A stretch of DNA of 64,000 nt from Paraburkholderia dilworthii (GTDB taxonomy: Bacteria > Pseudomonadota > Gammaproteobacteria > Burkholderiales > Burkholderiaceae), in NCBI RefSeq assembly GCF_000472525.1, contig NZ_AWZT01000002.1:78358-142357 (forward strand). The letters are read 5' to 3'. Both the position numbers and the translations under genes were made by a program. Position 1 is the first letter of the stretch, and the number at the start of each line of letters is the position of its first letter. Positions 8,081 to 16,687 of the stretch are shown here, one piece after another. The notes under the pieces were generated by a model. The model had not been told where the DNA came from, did no database searches, and saw nothing but the letters and a program-made list of their open reading frames with translations.

Positions 8081-9115
8081 TCACGCAAAGAGCTCGCGGT
8101 AGCCAAGAAACAGCTCCTCGAACACGAGCCGTGCGTTCAGCGGATGATTCTCGACCGCCCGCTGACGCGTTACCGCCCGCGTGAAACGGGCGAACGCGCT
8201 CGCGTCGGCTTGCGACGCGCAGCGCGTCAGCGCCGCCGACGCCTGCGGAAAATACCGCGGCGCGCCGGCCGTGCGCTGCGCGAGCAGATCGTACATCCAG
8301 CGTTGCAGCCAGCCGAGTACGAGCGGCACCGGCAGCTTTTGCAGCGCCTCACCGCAGGCAAAGGCGTCGCACTCGGGGCCGGCGGCCAGTTGCTTGAGCG
8401 TCCAGTCGCGCAGCGCACGGTTTTCGTCGCTGGCAAGCGCGAGTGCGGTCAGCGGCGCGCCGCCCGCTTCGGCGAGCAACGCCGGCGCCTCAGCCACGCC
8501 TTGCGCCGCGAGCCACTGGGTCGCGGCTTGCGGCGCCGGCAGGCTCATCGGCCATTGCCGGCAGCGGCTGATGATGGTGGGCAACAGCCGGTCGATGCGC
8601 GCCGACACCATCAGGAACACGACGCCCGCGGGCGGTTCTTCGAGCGTCTTCAGCAGCGCGTTGGCCGCGGCGATGTTCAGCGCTTCCGCTGGAGCCAGCA
8701 CGACCACGCGCGCGCCGCCGCGGTGCGAACCCACGCCGACGAAGTCCAGCAAGCCGCGAATCTGCTCGATCTTGATTTCCTTGCTGGGCGCGCGCGTTTT
8801 TTTGCCATCGTCCGTATCGGCTTTTTCGGCTTTCTCGTCAGCGCCGTTGCCGATGCCGGCTTCGGCGGCCAGCGCCTCCGGCACGACGATCCGGTAATCA
8901 GGATGATTGCCTTGCGCGAACCAGTTGCACGCGACGCACGCGCCGCACGGTTCGCCGTTCGCCCGCCGGTCCTCGCACAGCAGACCTTGGGCGAGATGCT
9001 GCGCGAAGCGCAGCTTGCCGATGCCCGCCTGCCCATGCAGCAGCAACGCGTGCGGCCAGTGGTCGCGCAATTGCTGCAGGCGGTTCCAGTCATCGGTTTG
9101 CCACGGATAAATCAT
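8081..9115 (-). CDS. holB: DNA polymerase III subunit delta'
   Basis: The delta' subunit of the clamp-loader complex (344 residues; E. coli HolB is 334). N-terminal AAA+ domain with GQAGIGK at 28-34, the zinc module C47-C57-C60-C63 (CEDRRANGEPCGACVAC), the sensor/SRC region LPTIISRCRQW near 193-203, and a C-terminal collar domain ending GYRELFA. A Lys/Asp/Glu-rich insert (about 91-113) interrupts the AAA+ domain. ATG 9115 fits the family start (MIYPWQ). It is the third gene after mltG and tmk on the minus strand. The 92-bp gap upstream to tmk is relatively A/T-rich, so an internal promoter is possible. Confidence 0.95.
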   Translation of the reverse strand: MIYPWQTDDWNRLQQLRDHWPHALLLHGQAGIGKLRFAQHLAQGLLCEDRRANGEPCGACVACNWFAQGNHPDYRIVVPEALAAEAGIGNGADEKAEKADTDDGKKTRAPSKEIKIEQIRGLLDFVGVGSHRGGARVVVLAPAEALNIAAANALLKTLEEPPAGVVFLMVSARIDRLLPTIISRCRQWPMSLPAPQAATQWLAAQGVAEAPALLAEAGGAPLTALALASDENRALRDWTLKQLAAGPECDAFACGEALQKLPVPLVLGWLQRWMYDLLAQRTAGAPRYFPQASAALTRCASQADASAFARFTRAVTRQRAVENHPLNARLVFEELFLGYRELFA

Positions 9116-9207
9116 TATTTTCTTTAAATTCAGTCAGTTAGAATCGCTACTTGATGTGAAAGATGAGCGGTTGCGCTCGTATCAGCTGCACTTATGATAA
9201 TTAAAAA

Positions 9208-9828
9208 TCAAAGGCTTGCGAGCATTTGCTCGAGTTGTTTCTGGATTCGCGCAATGCTCTGCGAAGAGTCAATGATAGCGAAACGATAAGGCGCTTCTTC
9301 CGCGCGACGCAGATATTCGGCCCGGGTGCGGTCGAAAAACGCGGTCGATTCGCTCTCGAAACGATCCGGGTCGCGCGCCGCGCTGCGCCTTTCGTTGGCG
9401 ATCTCGGGCGCGAGGTCGAACAGCACCGTCAGATCCGGCTGGAAGCCGCCCTGCACCCACCGTTCCAGCGTTTCGAGCTTGTCGCGCGGCAGCCCGCGGC
9501 CACCGCCCTGGTAGGCAAAGGTGGCGTCGGTGAAGCGGTCGGACAATACCCAGTCGCCGCGCGCGAGCGCAGGTTCGATCACTTCGGCCAGATGCTGGCG
9601 GCGCAGCGCGAACATCAGCAGCGCCTCCGTTTCGAGATCCATCTTCTGATGCAGCACGATTTCGCGAATCTGCTCGCCAAGCGGCGTGCCGCCCGGCTCG
9701 CGTGTCATGACCACTGAGCGGCCGGTGGCCGCCACTTTCTGTTCGAGCCGCTCGCGGAACCAGGCCAGATGCGTCGTCTTGCCGGCGCCGTCTATGCCCT
9801 CGAACGTGATGAATTTGCCGCGCGTCAT
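9208..9828 (-). CDS. tmk: Thymidylate kinase (dTMP kinase)
   Basis: Phosphorylates dTMP to dTDP for DNA synthesis in the cytoplasm. At 206 residues it is typical. P-loop GIDGAGKT at 11-18, [11 protein letters not shown] at 42-52, the DR motif [19 protein letters not shown] (96-114) binding dTMP, and the lid region [14 protein letters not shown] near 155. The start ATG shares its A with the TAA stop of mltG (TAATG), so translation is almost certainly coupled to mltG. Nothing odd. Confidence 0.97.
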   Translation of the reverse strand: MTRGKFITFEGIDGAGKTTHLAWFRERLEQKVAATGRSVVMTREPGGTPLGEQIREIVLHQKMDLETEALLMFALRRQHLAEVIEPALARGDWVLSDRFTDATFAYQGGGRGLPRDKLETLERWVQGGFQPDLTVLFDLAPEIANERRSAARDPDRFESESTAFFDRTRAEYLRRAEEAPYRFAIIDSSQSIARIQKQLEQMLASL

Positions 9829-10838
9829 TATTGCCCTCGAATGTATTTGTCCACGGCCTTGTTGTGATCGCCGAGGGTGTCCGAAAAAATGCTGCTGCCG
9901 TCGCCGCGCGAGACGAAGTACAACGCGCTCGTTTGCGCGGGGTTCATCGCCGCTTGCAGCGACGCGACCCCGGGCAGCGAGATGGGCGTGGGCGGCAAGC
10001 CCATTCGGGTGTAGGTATTGTAGGGAGTGTCCGTTTGCAGGTCTTTCTTGCGGATGTGGCCGGTATAGCTCTCGCCCATGCCGTAGATCACGGTTGGGTC
10101 GGTTTGCAGCGGCATGCCCGCGCGCAGACGGTTCGCGAACACCGCCGCGACCATCGCCCGGTCGGATTTCTTGCCGGTTTCCTTTTCGATGATCGACGCC
10201 ATGATCAGCGCATCATACGGCGTCTTGTACGGCAGGTTCGGCGCGCGCGCGAGCCACGCTTCGTCCAGACGCGCGCGCATCAGCCGATATGCGCGGCGGT
10301 ACACGTCGAGATCGCTCGTGTTCCTGTCGAACAGGTATGTATCGGGGAAAAACAGCCCTTCGCCGTTACCGAGCGACGCCTCCGGCGCGCCGATTGCGCT
10401 CATTAGTTGCGCGTCGTCCATCCCGATGCTGTCGTGCTTGAGCGCCGGATTGGCGTCCAGTTCCGCGCGCATGCGCTTGAACGTCCACCCTTCGATGATG
10501 GTCGCAACGTATTCGTTGACGTCGCCGCGAGCGATTTTTTGCAGCACTTCATACGGCGTCACGCCGGTCTTGAACTCGTAATTGCCCGACTTCAGTTCGC
10601 TCTGAAGGCCGAGCAGCCGCGTCATGACGATAAACAGTTCGGGTTCGACCGGCACGCCGCCGCGGTTCAACTGCAGCGTGACGCTGCGCAGACTGCTGTG
10701 CGGCTTGACGGTGACGTCGAGTTGCGCGGGGTTCAGTTCGAGCGGGCTGTTGGCCCAGTGGTATCCGCCAGCAATCGCGGCTGCGGCCAGCACGACGACG
10801 ATCGAGCCGGCTATCAAACATTTCTTCAGGAGGGACAT
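9828..10838 (-). CDS. mltG: Endolytic transglycosylase MltG
   Basis: An inner-membrane lytic transglycosylase (YceG-like) that cuts nascent glycan strands and is thought to terminate peptidoglycan elongation. One N-terminal membrane helix (about 5-24), a LysM-like region, then the YceG catalytic domain. The catalytic Glu is E218 in ASIIEKETG, with [10 protein letters not shown] (161-170) and the substrate-groove motif [17 protein letters not shown] further on. Length 336 agrees with E. coli (340). I chose ATG 10838 because MSLLKK gives the usual short cytoplasmic start; ATG 10865 is in frame but neither has a good Shine-Dalgarno. It heads the mltG-tmk-holB run and is divergent from ygfZ, a conserved arrangement. 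Confidence 0.94.
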   Translation of the reverse strand: MSLLKKCLIAGSIVVVLAAAAIAGGYHWANSPLELNPAQLDVTVKPHSSLRSVTLQLNRGGVPVEPELFIVMTRLLGLQSELKSGNYEFKTGVTPYEVLQKIARGDVNEYVATIIEGWTFKRMRAELDANPALKHDSIGMDDAQLMSAIGAPEASLGNGEGLFFPDTYLFDRNTSDLDVYRRAYRLMRARLDEAWLARAPNLPYKTPYDALIMASIIEKETGKKSDRAMVAAVFANRLRAGMPLQTDPTVIYGMGESYTGHIRKKDLQTDTPYNTYTRMGLPPTPISLPGVASLQAAMNPAQTSALYFVSRGDGSSIFSDTLGDHNKAVDKYIRGQ

Positions 10839-10916
10839 GCGAAACGTGGCTGGGTTGGACTGCATATAATACTTGTTTGCCTTAGCTAAAGTCAGAATTG
10901 ACTGTTCCCGGAATCC

Positions 10917-12017
10917 ATGAACACACCGCTCACTACCGCTTCAGGCACTCCTTCAGGCTCCCCTTCAGGCACTGTTCCCGCCGCAGTCGCCGGCACGCCG
11001 TCAGGTCAGTCGGGCACGGCACTACCGGTGCTGCCGCGTCCGTCCGCCGATGAATTCGACGCCGTGCTCCAACACGGCGCCTACATGGCGCTCATGCAGT
11101 TCGGCGTGATCGACGCCACCGGCGACGACGCCGCGAGCTTCCTGCACGGACAGTTGACCAACGACACGCAGCATCTCGACGCCGCCAACGCGCGCCTTGC
11201 GGGCTACTGCTCGGCAAAGGGGCGGCTGCTGGCGTCGTTTCTGACGTGGCGCAGCGGCGACACGATCCGCCTGCTGGTCTCGAAAGACGTGCAGGCCGCA
11301 GTGCAGAAGCGCTTGTCCATGTTTGTCCTGCGCGCCAAGGCGAAACTCGTGGATGCCAGCGGCGAACTCGCGGTGATCGGCCTCGCGGGCGATGTCCGCA
11401 AGGCGCTCTCCGGGGTGTTCGACGCGCTGCCCGACGGCGTTCACGTGAAGGTGGACGGCGCGGCCGGCTCGCTGATTCGCGTGCCCGACGCGGCCGAGCG
11501 TCTGCGTTATCTATGGATCGGGCCGAAAGCGCAGGTCGAAGCTCACTTGCCGCTGCTCGGTGAAAAACTGAAGCAGGTTTCGCCGGCGGTTTGGGACTGG
11601 CTCGACATTCGCGCGGGCGAGCCGCGCATCACGCAGCCGGTGGTCGAACAGTTCGTGCCGCAAATGGTCAATTTCGACGTGCTCGGCGCGGTCAATTTCC
11701 GCAAGGGCTGCTATCCGGGCCAGGAGGTGGTGGCGCGCAGCCAGTATCGCGGCACGATCAAGCGGCGCACGTCGCTCGCCAACGTGGCGGGCGAACTCGA
11801 TACCGTGAAGGCCGGCGCCGAACTTTTTCAGTCGGACGATCCGGGCCAGCCGTGCGGCATGGTGGTGAACGCGGCGGCGGCGCGCGACGGTGGTGTGGAT
11901 CTGCTGGTGGAGATCAAGCTCGCGGCGCTCGAAAGCGGCTCGGTGCATCTGGGCGCGGCGGATGGCCCGGCGCTGCGGTTCCTCGCGCTTCCGTACGGCC
12001 TGCCCACCGAGGTTTAA
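10917..12017 (+). CDS. ygfZ: tRNA-modifying / Fe-S cluster repair protein YgfZ
   Basis: A folate-binding GcvT-like protein of the IBA57/YgfZ family, which uses tetrahydrofolate in iron-sulfur cluster maintenance of enzymes such as MiaB. The diagnostic motif KGCYPGQEVVAR is at 263-274 and includes the conserved Cys265. The folate-binding core runs from about residue 45. The first 38 residues are a Ser/Thr/Gly/Pro/Ala-rich stretch with imperfect GTPSG repeats, not part of the fold. At 366 residues it is longer than E. coli YgfZ (326), mostly from that N-terminus, so a later start is possible though none is clearly better. A perfect TATAAT at 10865-10870 upstream may be its -10, but I see no good -35. 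Confidence 0.93.
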   Translation: MNTPLTTASGTPSGSPSGTVPAAVAGTPSGQSGTALPVLPRPSADEFDAVLQHGAYMALMQFGVIDATGDDAASFLHGQLTNDTQHLDAANARLAGYCSAKGRLLASFLTWRSGDTIRLLVSKDVQAAVQKRLSMFVLRAKAKLVDASGELAVIGLAGDVRKALSGVFDALPDGVHVKVDGAAGSLIRVPDAAERLRYLWIGPKAQVEAHLPLLGEKLKQVSPAVWDWLDIRAGEPRITQPVVEQFVPQMVNFDVLGAVNFRKGCYPGQEVVARSQYRGTIKRRTSLANVAGELDTVKAGAELFQSDDPGQPCGMVVNAAAARDGGVDLLVEIKLAALESGSVHLGAADGPALRFLALPYGLPTEV

Positions 12018-12158
12018 GCGGCCTCGAAGATGCCGCGCTGCGCAGTTCGATGAAAAGGCGCCGCTTGGTGAAGCCATTGCTTGTTGCCGGCGTCTTCGCC
12101 TGAATCTTTGTCCGCGCGCGATCCTGTTTTTAAAGCGCCCTACCGGGAGACGCCCCCG

Positions 12159-13076
12159 ATGTGCCTGATCGTCTTCGACTGGCGACCCGATGCGGTCGAT
12201 GGCCCGCTCTTCACGCTCGCCGCCAATCGCGATGAGTTCTTCCGGCGCACGGCCGAGCCGATCGCCTGGTGGGGTGATGCGCCGGGCGTGCTGGCCGGCC
12301 GCGATCTGCTGGGCGGCGGAACGTGGCTCGGCATGTCGCGCGACGGCCGCTTTGCCGCGCTGACCAATTACCGCGCGCCGCACGAAACGCGCGCCGATGC
12401 GCCGACCCGCGGCACGCTCGTCAGCGACTGGCTGGTTTCAGCGCACTACGGGGTGAACTCCGGTCCAGACTCTGGCGCGAACTCCGATCCCGATTCGACC
12501 GCCGACTCCGCCTCGAACGGAAGCGCAAACGGCAGCGCGCATGAAACGCCCCTTGCCTATCTGCACCGCGTGGCGCAAACCGGCGACATCTACAACGGCT
12601 TCAACCTGCTGGTCGGCGACTGGACGCGCCGCGAACTCGCCTGGTACTGCAACCGCTCGAACCTCGCGCCGGCGCTGCTCGCGCCCGGCACGCACGGCAT
12701 TTCGAACGCGATACTCGACACCGCGTGGCCGAAGCTCGTCAGAAAGCGGGCCGAGTTGAGCGCGCTGCTCACGCGCAACCTGATGCCGCCGCTCGAGCGC
12801 CTGATCGACCTGATGCGTGACCCGCGCGTCGCCCCCGACGATGAATTGCCCTCCACCGGCATTGCGCTCGAGCGCGAACGGGCGCTGTCGGCGGCATTCA
12901 TCGAAACGCCCGAGTACGGCACGCGCGGCACGACGGCGCTGCGGGTGCTCGCCAACGAGGAGATGGTCAGCGTGGCGGTTGCCGAGCGTAGCGACGACAA
13001 CGGCTCGCACCGCATCGTGCGGCCGGGCGACTTCGAACGCAGCTTCGCGTTCAACGTCGAGCGGGAAATCGCGTAA
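12159..13076 (+). CDS. NRDE family protein (TANGO2-like)
   Basis: A 305-residue NRDE/TANGO2-family protein, named for the N-R-D-E residues seen at 23-26 (FTLAANRDEFF) after the canonical MCLIVFDW start. The initial Cys is conserved and suggests an Ntn-hydrolase-like fold with a catalytic N-terminal Cys; human TANGO2 has been linked to lipid and heme handling. Activity in bacteria is not established. Residues 98-129 are an Asn/Ser/Asp/Gly-rich insertion with imperfect repetition, probably a disordered loop. The start ATG 12159 follows CCGGGAGACG. It is 141 bp downstream of ygfZ. Its stop abuts the stop of the convergent esterase gene with no spare base. Confidence 0.88.
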   Translation: MCLIVFDWRPDAVDGPLFTLAANRDEFFRRTAEPIAWWGDAPGVLAGRDLLGGGTWLGMSRDGRFAALTNYRAPHETRADAPTRGTLVSDWLVSAHYGVNSGPDSGANSDPDSTADSASNGSANGSAHETPLAYLHRVAQTGDIYNGFNLLVGDWTRRELAWYCNRSNLAPALLAPGTHGISNAILDTAWPKLVRKRAELSALLTRNLMPPLERLIDLMRDPRVAPDDELPSTGIALERERALSAAFIETPEYGTRGTTALRVLANEEMVSVAVAERSDDNGSHRIVRPGDFERSFAFNVEREIA

Positions 13077-14036
13077 TCATTCCACCCCGAAGGCCGCGCG
13101 CAACGCCGCGGCGGCCTCCGCGTGCGCGTGCGCGACATCAGGCACGAAGCCGCCCATCTTGAAGAACTCGTGGATCATGCCCGGGTAGCGCCTGAGCGTG
13201 ACCTCATTGCCATAGCTGCGCAGTTTCGCCGCGTAAGCGTCGCCCTCGTCGCTCAGCGGATCGTATTCGGCGGTCGCAATCCAGGCTGGTGCTAGTCCGC
13301 CGAAGTCGGGTGCGCCGCGCTTGCCGTCGAGCGGCGCGAAACGCCAGTCGTCACGATCACTCGCGTCGCGCACGTATTGATCGAAGAACCATCGGATCGT
13401 CGCGCCGGAAAGCAGGAAGCCGTCGGCGAGGCGCGAGTGCGAATCGGTCCGCTGATAGCCGGTCGTGCCCGGATAGATCAGCAATTGCAGCGAGACGTCG
13501 ATGCCGGCATCGCGCGCCAGCACCGCGCAGACCGTGGCCAGCGTGCCGCCCGCGCTGTCGCCGCCTACCGCGAGCCGTTTCGTGTCGATGCCGAATTCCG
13601 CGGCGTGCGCGTGCAGCCACGTGAGCGCGGCGAAGGCGTCGTCGACGGCGGTCGGGAACTTGTATTCCGGCGCGAGCCGGTAATCGACCGACAGCACCGC
13701 GCATTTTCCATCGCGCGCGAACATTCGGCACAGCGCATCGTGCGTATCGACGCTGCCGACCGTGAAGCCGCCGCCGTGATAGTAGATCAATGCCGGAGCC
13801 GGCTCGGCCCAACTCGGCTCGACGGGCTGATAAAGACGCGCGCGGATCGCTGCCCCTTCGCGCGTCGGTACACGCAGGTCTTCGACCGCGAACATCGGCG
13901 CGCTCGCGATCTCGAGAATCGGCGCACTTTTTTCATAAGACGCGCGCGCCGCTTGCGCGGTCATTTCATGGAGCTTGGGGCGCTTCGCGCGCGCGATCAT
14001 GTCGAGCACCTGCTCGATCTTCGGATTCAGCGGCAT
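13077..14036 (-). CDS. Alpha/beta hydrolase (hormone-sensitive-lipase family esterase)
   Basis: A 319-residue serine esterase of bacterial family IV (HSL group), likely a soluble carboxylesterase acting on short acyl esters. HGGG oxyanion motif at 87-90 (YYHGGGFTVGS), nucleophile Ser161 in GDSAGG, acid Asp in EYDPLSDEGD near residue 258, and His in YPGMIHEFF near 288. The N-terminal cap region includes the usual MPLNPKIEQVLDMI start. It is convergent with the NRDE gene and lies downstream of an SDR gene (73-bp gap) in the same direction. This may form a small catabolic unit of SDR plus esterase. Substrate unknown. Confidence 0.9.
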   Translation of the reverse strand: MPLNPKIEQVLDMIARAKRPKLHEMTAQAARASYEKSAPILEIASAPMFAVEDLRVPTREGAAIRARLYQPVEPSWAEPAPALIYYHGGGFTVGSVDTHDALCRMFARDGKCAVLSVDYRLAPEYKFPTAVDDAFAALTWLHAHAAEFGIDTKRLAVGGDSAGGTLATVCAVLARDAGIDVSLQLLIYPGTTGYQRTDSHSRLADGFLLSGATIRWFFDQYVRDASDRDDWRFAPLDGKRGAPDFGGLAPAWIATAEYDPLSDEGDAYAAKLRSYGNEVTLRRYPGMIHEFFKMGGFVPDVAHAHAEAAAALRAAFGVE

Positions 14037-14109
14037 GTGACGTCGGATGGCGCTCAGGCGCCGAAGGTTGAAAAGAGGCGCGCGGCACTGCGCGCAGCAA
14101 GCGGTTTTT

Positions 14110-15003
14110 TTAGTCCGAACCGGCGTGCTTGACTTCGGGTTTCAGCGACATCGGATCGGTGGGATCGCGCAACTGCTCGATGTCCTCGTGACGCAGTTTC
14201 ACCGTCGCCATGATGGCCGGATGCGTGACGATATAGAAACGCCGCGCGGCGATGGCCTCAAACGTGATGCCGGCGACATCGGCGGCACTGAGCTTGCCCG
14301 ATTGCACTGCACGCTGCAATTGCTTGCCGGCGGCGATCTGCGAGCGCGTCGGGCGGCTCTCGTTGCGCAGATCAGCGGGCCGCGCGCGCTCGGCATCGGC
14401 GATGCCGGTCGGCACGAACGCGGGACATAGCAGCGAACAGCCGACGCGGCCGCTCGCGTCACGCCCGGCCTGCGCGATGTGCAGATCGTGATAGAGCGTC
14501 TCGGTGAGCGACACGACCGCATGTTTCGACGCGTTGTAGACGCCCATCGCAGGCGGCGACAACAGGCCCGCGACGGATGCGGTGTTGACGATATGCGCGG
14601 GTTCGTTCTGCGCCAGCATGATCGGCGCAAACACACGCACGCCATGCGCGACGCCCATGACGTTCACGCCGAATACCCATGACCAGTCGTTGGCCGAACT
14701 CTCCCACAGGAAGCCGCCCGAGCCCACGCCCGCGTTGTTGAACAGCAGATGCACCTTGCCGAATGCATCGAGCGCGGTTTGCGCGAGCGCCTCGACCTGG
14801 GTTGCGCTCGACACGTCGGTCGGCACGCCTATCGCCTCGGCGCCTGCCGCGCGCAACGCGTCGACAGCTTGCGCGAGCGCGTCGGGGTTCACGTCGGCGA
14901 GCACAAGCTTCATTCCCAGCGCCGCGCCCTTTTGCGCGAACGCGTGGCCGAAGCCGCTCGCCGCGCCGGTAATAACCGCGACCTTGCCTGCAAATTCGAA
15001 CAT
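14110..15003 (-). CDS. Short-chain dehydrogenase/reductase (SDR)
   Basis: A 297-residue classical SDR oxidoreductase. Cofactor motif TGAASGFG at 12-19, NNAG at 89-92, catalytic Ser143 in NTASVAG, and Tyr156/Lys160 in YNASK. Asp at the end of strand 2 (VLADVNPDAL) suggests NAD(H) rather than NADP(H). The C-terminus is longer than minimal SDRs. This group is often annotated as SDR family with unknown alcohol/ketone substrate. It is upstream of the esterase on the same strand; upstream of it is a 436-bp repeat-rich gap. A clear AGGAG lies just before the ATG (GGAGTCC read on the minus strand). Confidence 0.92.
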   Translation of the reverse strand: MFEFAGKVAVITGAASGFGHAFAQKGAALGMKLVLADVNPDALAQAVDALRAAGAEAIGVPTDVSSATQVEALAQTALDAFGKVHLLFNNAGVGSGGFLWESSANDWSWVFGVNVMGVAHGVRVFAPIMLAQNEPAHIVNTASVAGLLSPPAMGVYNASKHAVVSLTETLYHDLHIAQAGRDASGRVGCSLLCPAFVPTGIADAERARPADLRNESRPTRSQIAAGKQLQRAVQSGKLSAADVAGITFEAIAARRFYIVTHPAIMATVKLRHEDIEQLRDPTDPMSLKPEVKHAGSD

Positions 15004-15439
15004 CCGTGGACTCCTTTGTGTGCGGGTGCGGTTGCAAGCGCGGGTGCGGCTGCGGGTGCATCTGCGGCTGCATGGGTAGCTCGCTTGAAGGCCTCTTACG
15101 CCGCTTGCCGGGCAGTTTGTTGACCGCGCCTTTTTCGGTCGCTTTTCCGACCGCTTGTTGGCTGCCTGTTGGCCGTCTTACCCGACTGCTTGCTGGACCG
15201 CTTGTTGGCCCTCTTATCCTGCTGCTTGTTGGACCGCTTGTTGGCCCTCTTATCCGGCTGCTTATTGGACCGCTTGTTGGCCCTCTTATCCGGCTGCTTA
15301 TTGGACCGCTTGTGGCCCCCTATCCGGCCGCTTGTTGACGGCTCATTCGGCCGCCCGTCGACCCACTTGTCAGGCGGCTCGGTGCGCTCCCTTCGCCGCC
15401 GCGATCAGATCAGATCAGATCAGATCAGATCAGATCAGA
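15004..15439. other. Repeat-rich intergenic region between SDR and CurA-like genes
   Basis: A 436-bp gap built largely of tandem repeats: an imperfect GGGTGCGG/CTGCGG-type array at 15018-15075, a 36-bp array at about 15149-15337, and a pentanucleotide array at 15403-15442. Plus-strand reading frames through it encode only Cys/Gly- or Leu-rich low-complexity peptides, which I judge spurious. Confidence 0.7.
15149..15337. repeat. 36-bp tandem repeat array
   Basis: Unit GGACCGCTTGTTGGCCCTCT followed by 16 more bases, 36 bp in all. Copies at 15195-15230, 15231-15266 and 15267-15302 are near-identical, followed by a degenerate partial copy at 15303-15337 and preceded by a diverged copy at about 15149-15194. 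No unique spacers, so it is not a CRISPR array. Confidence 0.9.
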
Positions 15440-15442
15440 TCA
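15403..15442. repeat. (GATCA)8 microsatellite
   Basis: Eight perfect copies of the pentamer GATCA. The stop codon of the CurA-like gene (15440-15442 on the minus strand) is contributed by the last unit. Each unit contains a GATC site. Slippage would change only the 3' untranslated length. Confidence 0.95.
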
Positions 15443-16438
15443 GATGAGCTTGACAAGCTGCTTGCCGAAGTTCTTCCCCTTCAGCAAGCCAATAAACGCC
15501 TCGGGCGCGGCATCGAGCCCTTGCGCAATGCTTTCGCGATAGTGCAGCTTTTTCTGCGCGACCAATGTGCCAAGCTGCTTGAGCGCTTGCGGCCAGACAT
15601 CCATATGCTCGGTCACGATAAAGCCCTGCACGAGCAGGCGCTGCGTCAGAATCAGCGACGGGTGCTTGAGCGGCACCGGCTTGCCGTCGTAGCCCGCAAT
15701 AAACCCGCAAACTGCGATGCGGCCCCACGGGTTCATGCGCGCGAGCGTCGCGTCGAGCACTTCGCCGCCGACGTTCTCGAAGCAACCGTCGATACCATCC
15801 GGCGTCGCCGCCTTCAGATCCTGATACAGGTTGCCGGCCTTATAGTCGATGCAGGCGTCAAAGCCGAGCGTCTCCACCACATAACGGCACTTTTGCGGAC
15901 CGCCCCCGATACCCACCGCGCGCGCGCCCGCCTCTTTCGCCAACTGACCGACCACGCTGCCCACCGCCCCGCTCGCCGCGCTGACAACGACGGTCTCGCC
16001 GGCCTTCGGCGCGATGATCCGGTTCAGTCCGTACCACGCGGTTACGCCCGGCATGCCGACCGGTCCGAGATAGGCGGATAGCGGCACATGCGTGTCGTCG
16101 ACTCTCTGTACGCCCGCGCCGTTCGACGTACCGTATTCCTGCCAGCCGAACATGGCGACGACCTTGTCGCCGACCGCGAAGTTTGCATTCTTCGACTCGA
16201 TCACCTCGCCGACCGTGCCGCCGATCATCACTTCGTCGAGCGGCTGCGGCGGTGCATACGACTTGCTGTCGTTCATACGGCCGCGCATGTACGGATCGAG
16301 CGACAGATAGTGATTACGCACGCGCACTTCTCCATCGGCAAGCGGAGCAAGCGGCGTCTCGACGAGGCGGAAGTTCTCAGGCGTAACGGCGCCTTGCGGA
16401 CGCGAAGCGAGCACGAACTGACGGTTGATCTGTGGCAT
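15440..16438 (-). CDS. NADP-dependent oxidoreductase, CurA/leukotriene-B4 12-hydroxydehydrogenase-like
   Basis: A 332-residue medium-chain reductase of the zinc-independent MDR group (curcumin reductase CurA, 15-oxoprostaglandin 13-reductase). It reduces activated C=C bonds with NADPH. The N-terminus MPQINRQFVLASRPQG and SLDPYMRGRM (46-55) are diagnostic, followed by the Rossmann motif SAASGAVGS at 153-161 and the NADP-region KCRYV. No catalytic zinc ligands are present, as expected. ATG 16438 is supported by AAGGAGACG about 8 bases upstream; the same frame upstream is repeat sequence. The stop codon lies at the edge of a (GATCA)8 microsatellite. Substrate unknown. Confidence 0.92.
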   Translation of the reverse strand: MPQINRQFVLASRPQGAVTPENFRLVETPLAPLADGEVRVRNHYLSLDPYMRGRMNDSKSYAPPQPLDEVMIGGTVGEVIESKNANFAVGDKVVAMFGWQEYGTSNGAGVQRVDDTHVPLSAYLGPVGMPGVTAWYGLNRIIAPKAGETVVVSAASGAVGSVVGQLAKEAGARAVGIGGGPQKCRYVVETLGFDACIDYKAGNLYQDLKAATPDGIDGCFENVGGEVLDATLARMNPWGRIAVCGFIAGYDGKPVPLKHPSLILTQRLLVQGFIVTEHMDVWPQALKQLGTLVAQKKLHYRESIAQGLDAAPEAFIGLLKGKNFGKQLVKLI

Positions 16439-16465
16439 GACGATCGTCTCCTTGGTTTGGCTGAT

Positions 16466-16590
16466 TGTGACTAGCCGACTGTGACTTGCCGACTGTGACT
16501 TGCCGACTGTGACTAGCCGGTTGCATGTTGCCGACCGCCGGCAGCCGGTTGCATGTTGCGGACCGCCGGCAGCCGACTGCATGTTGCCGG
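16466..16590. repeat. Two adjoining tandem arrays, 14-bp x4 and 28-bp x2.5
   Basis: Four 14-bp copies of TGTGACTTGCCGAC or TGTGACTAGCCGAC (16466-16520) run into 28-bp copies beginning GGTTGCATGTTGCCGACCGC at 16519-16546 and 16547-16574, with a partial third to 16590. The array lies just upstream of the CurA-like gene's ribosome-binding site. Confidence 0.9.
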
Positions 16591-16687
16591 CTTCATATTC
16601 CTCTGGCAATGCAGCGACTCGTGCGCTCGATCCGCACTCCGACCGTGCAGCCGCAATGGCCGTTTGCCTGCACGCGTGCGCAGGTGC

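Noticed and set aside
15149..15337. Possible CRISPR array
   Set aside because: Repeats are head-to-tail with no unique spacers, and no cas genes are present.
15006..15447. Plus-strand frames through the 36-bp repeat array (Cys/Gly- and Leu-rich peptides)
   Set aside because: Created by the repeat period being a multiple of three. No ribosome-binding site, no family and composition entirely repetitive.
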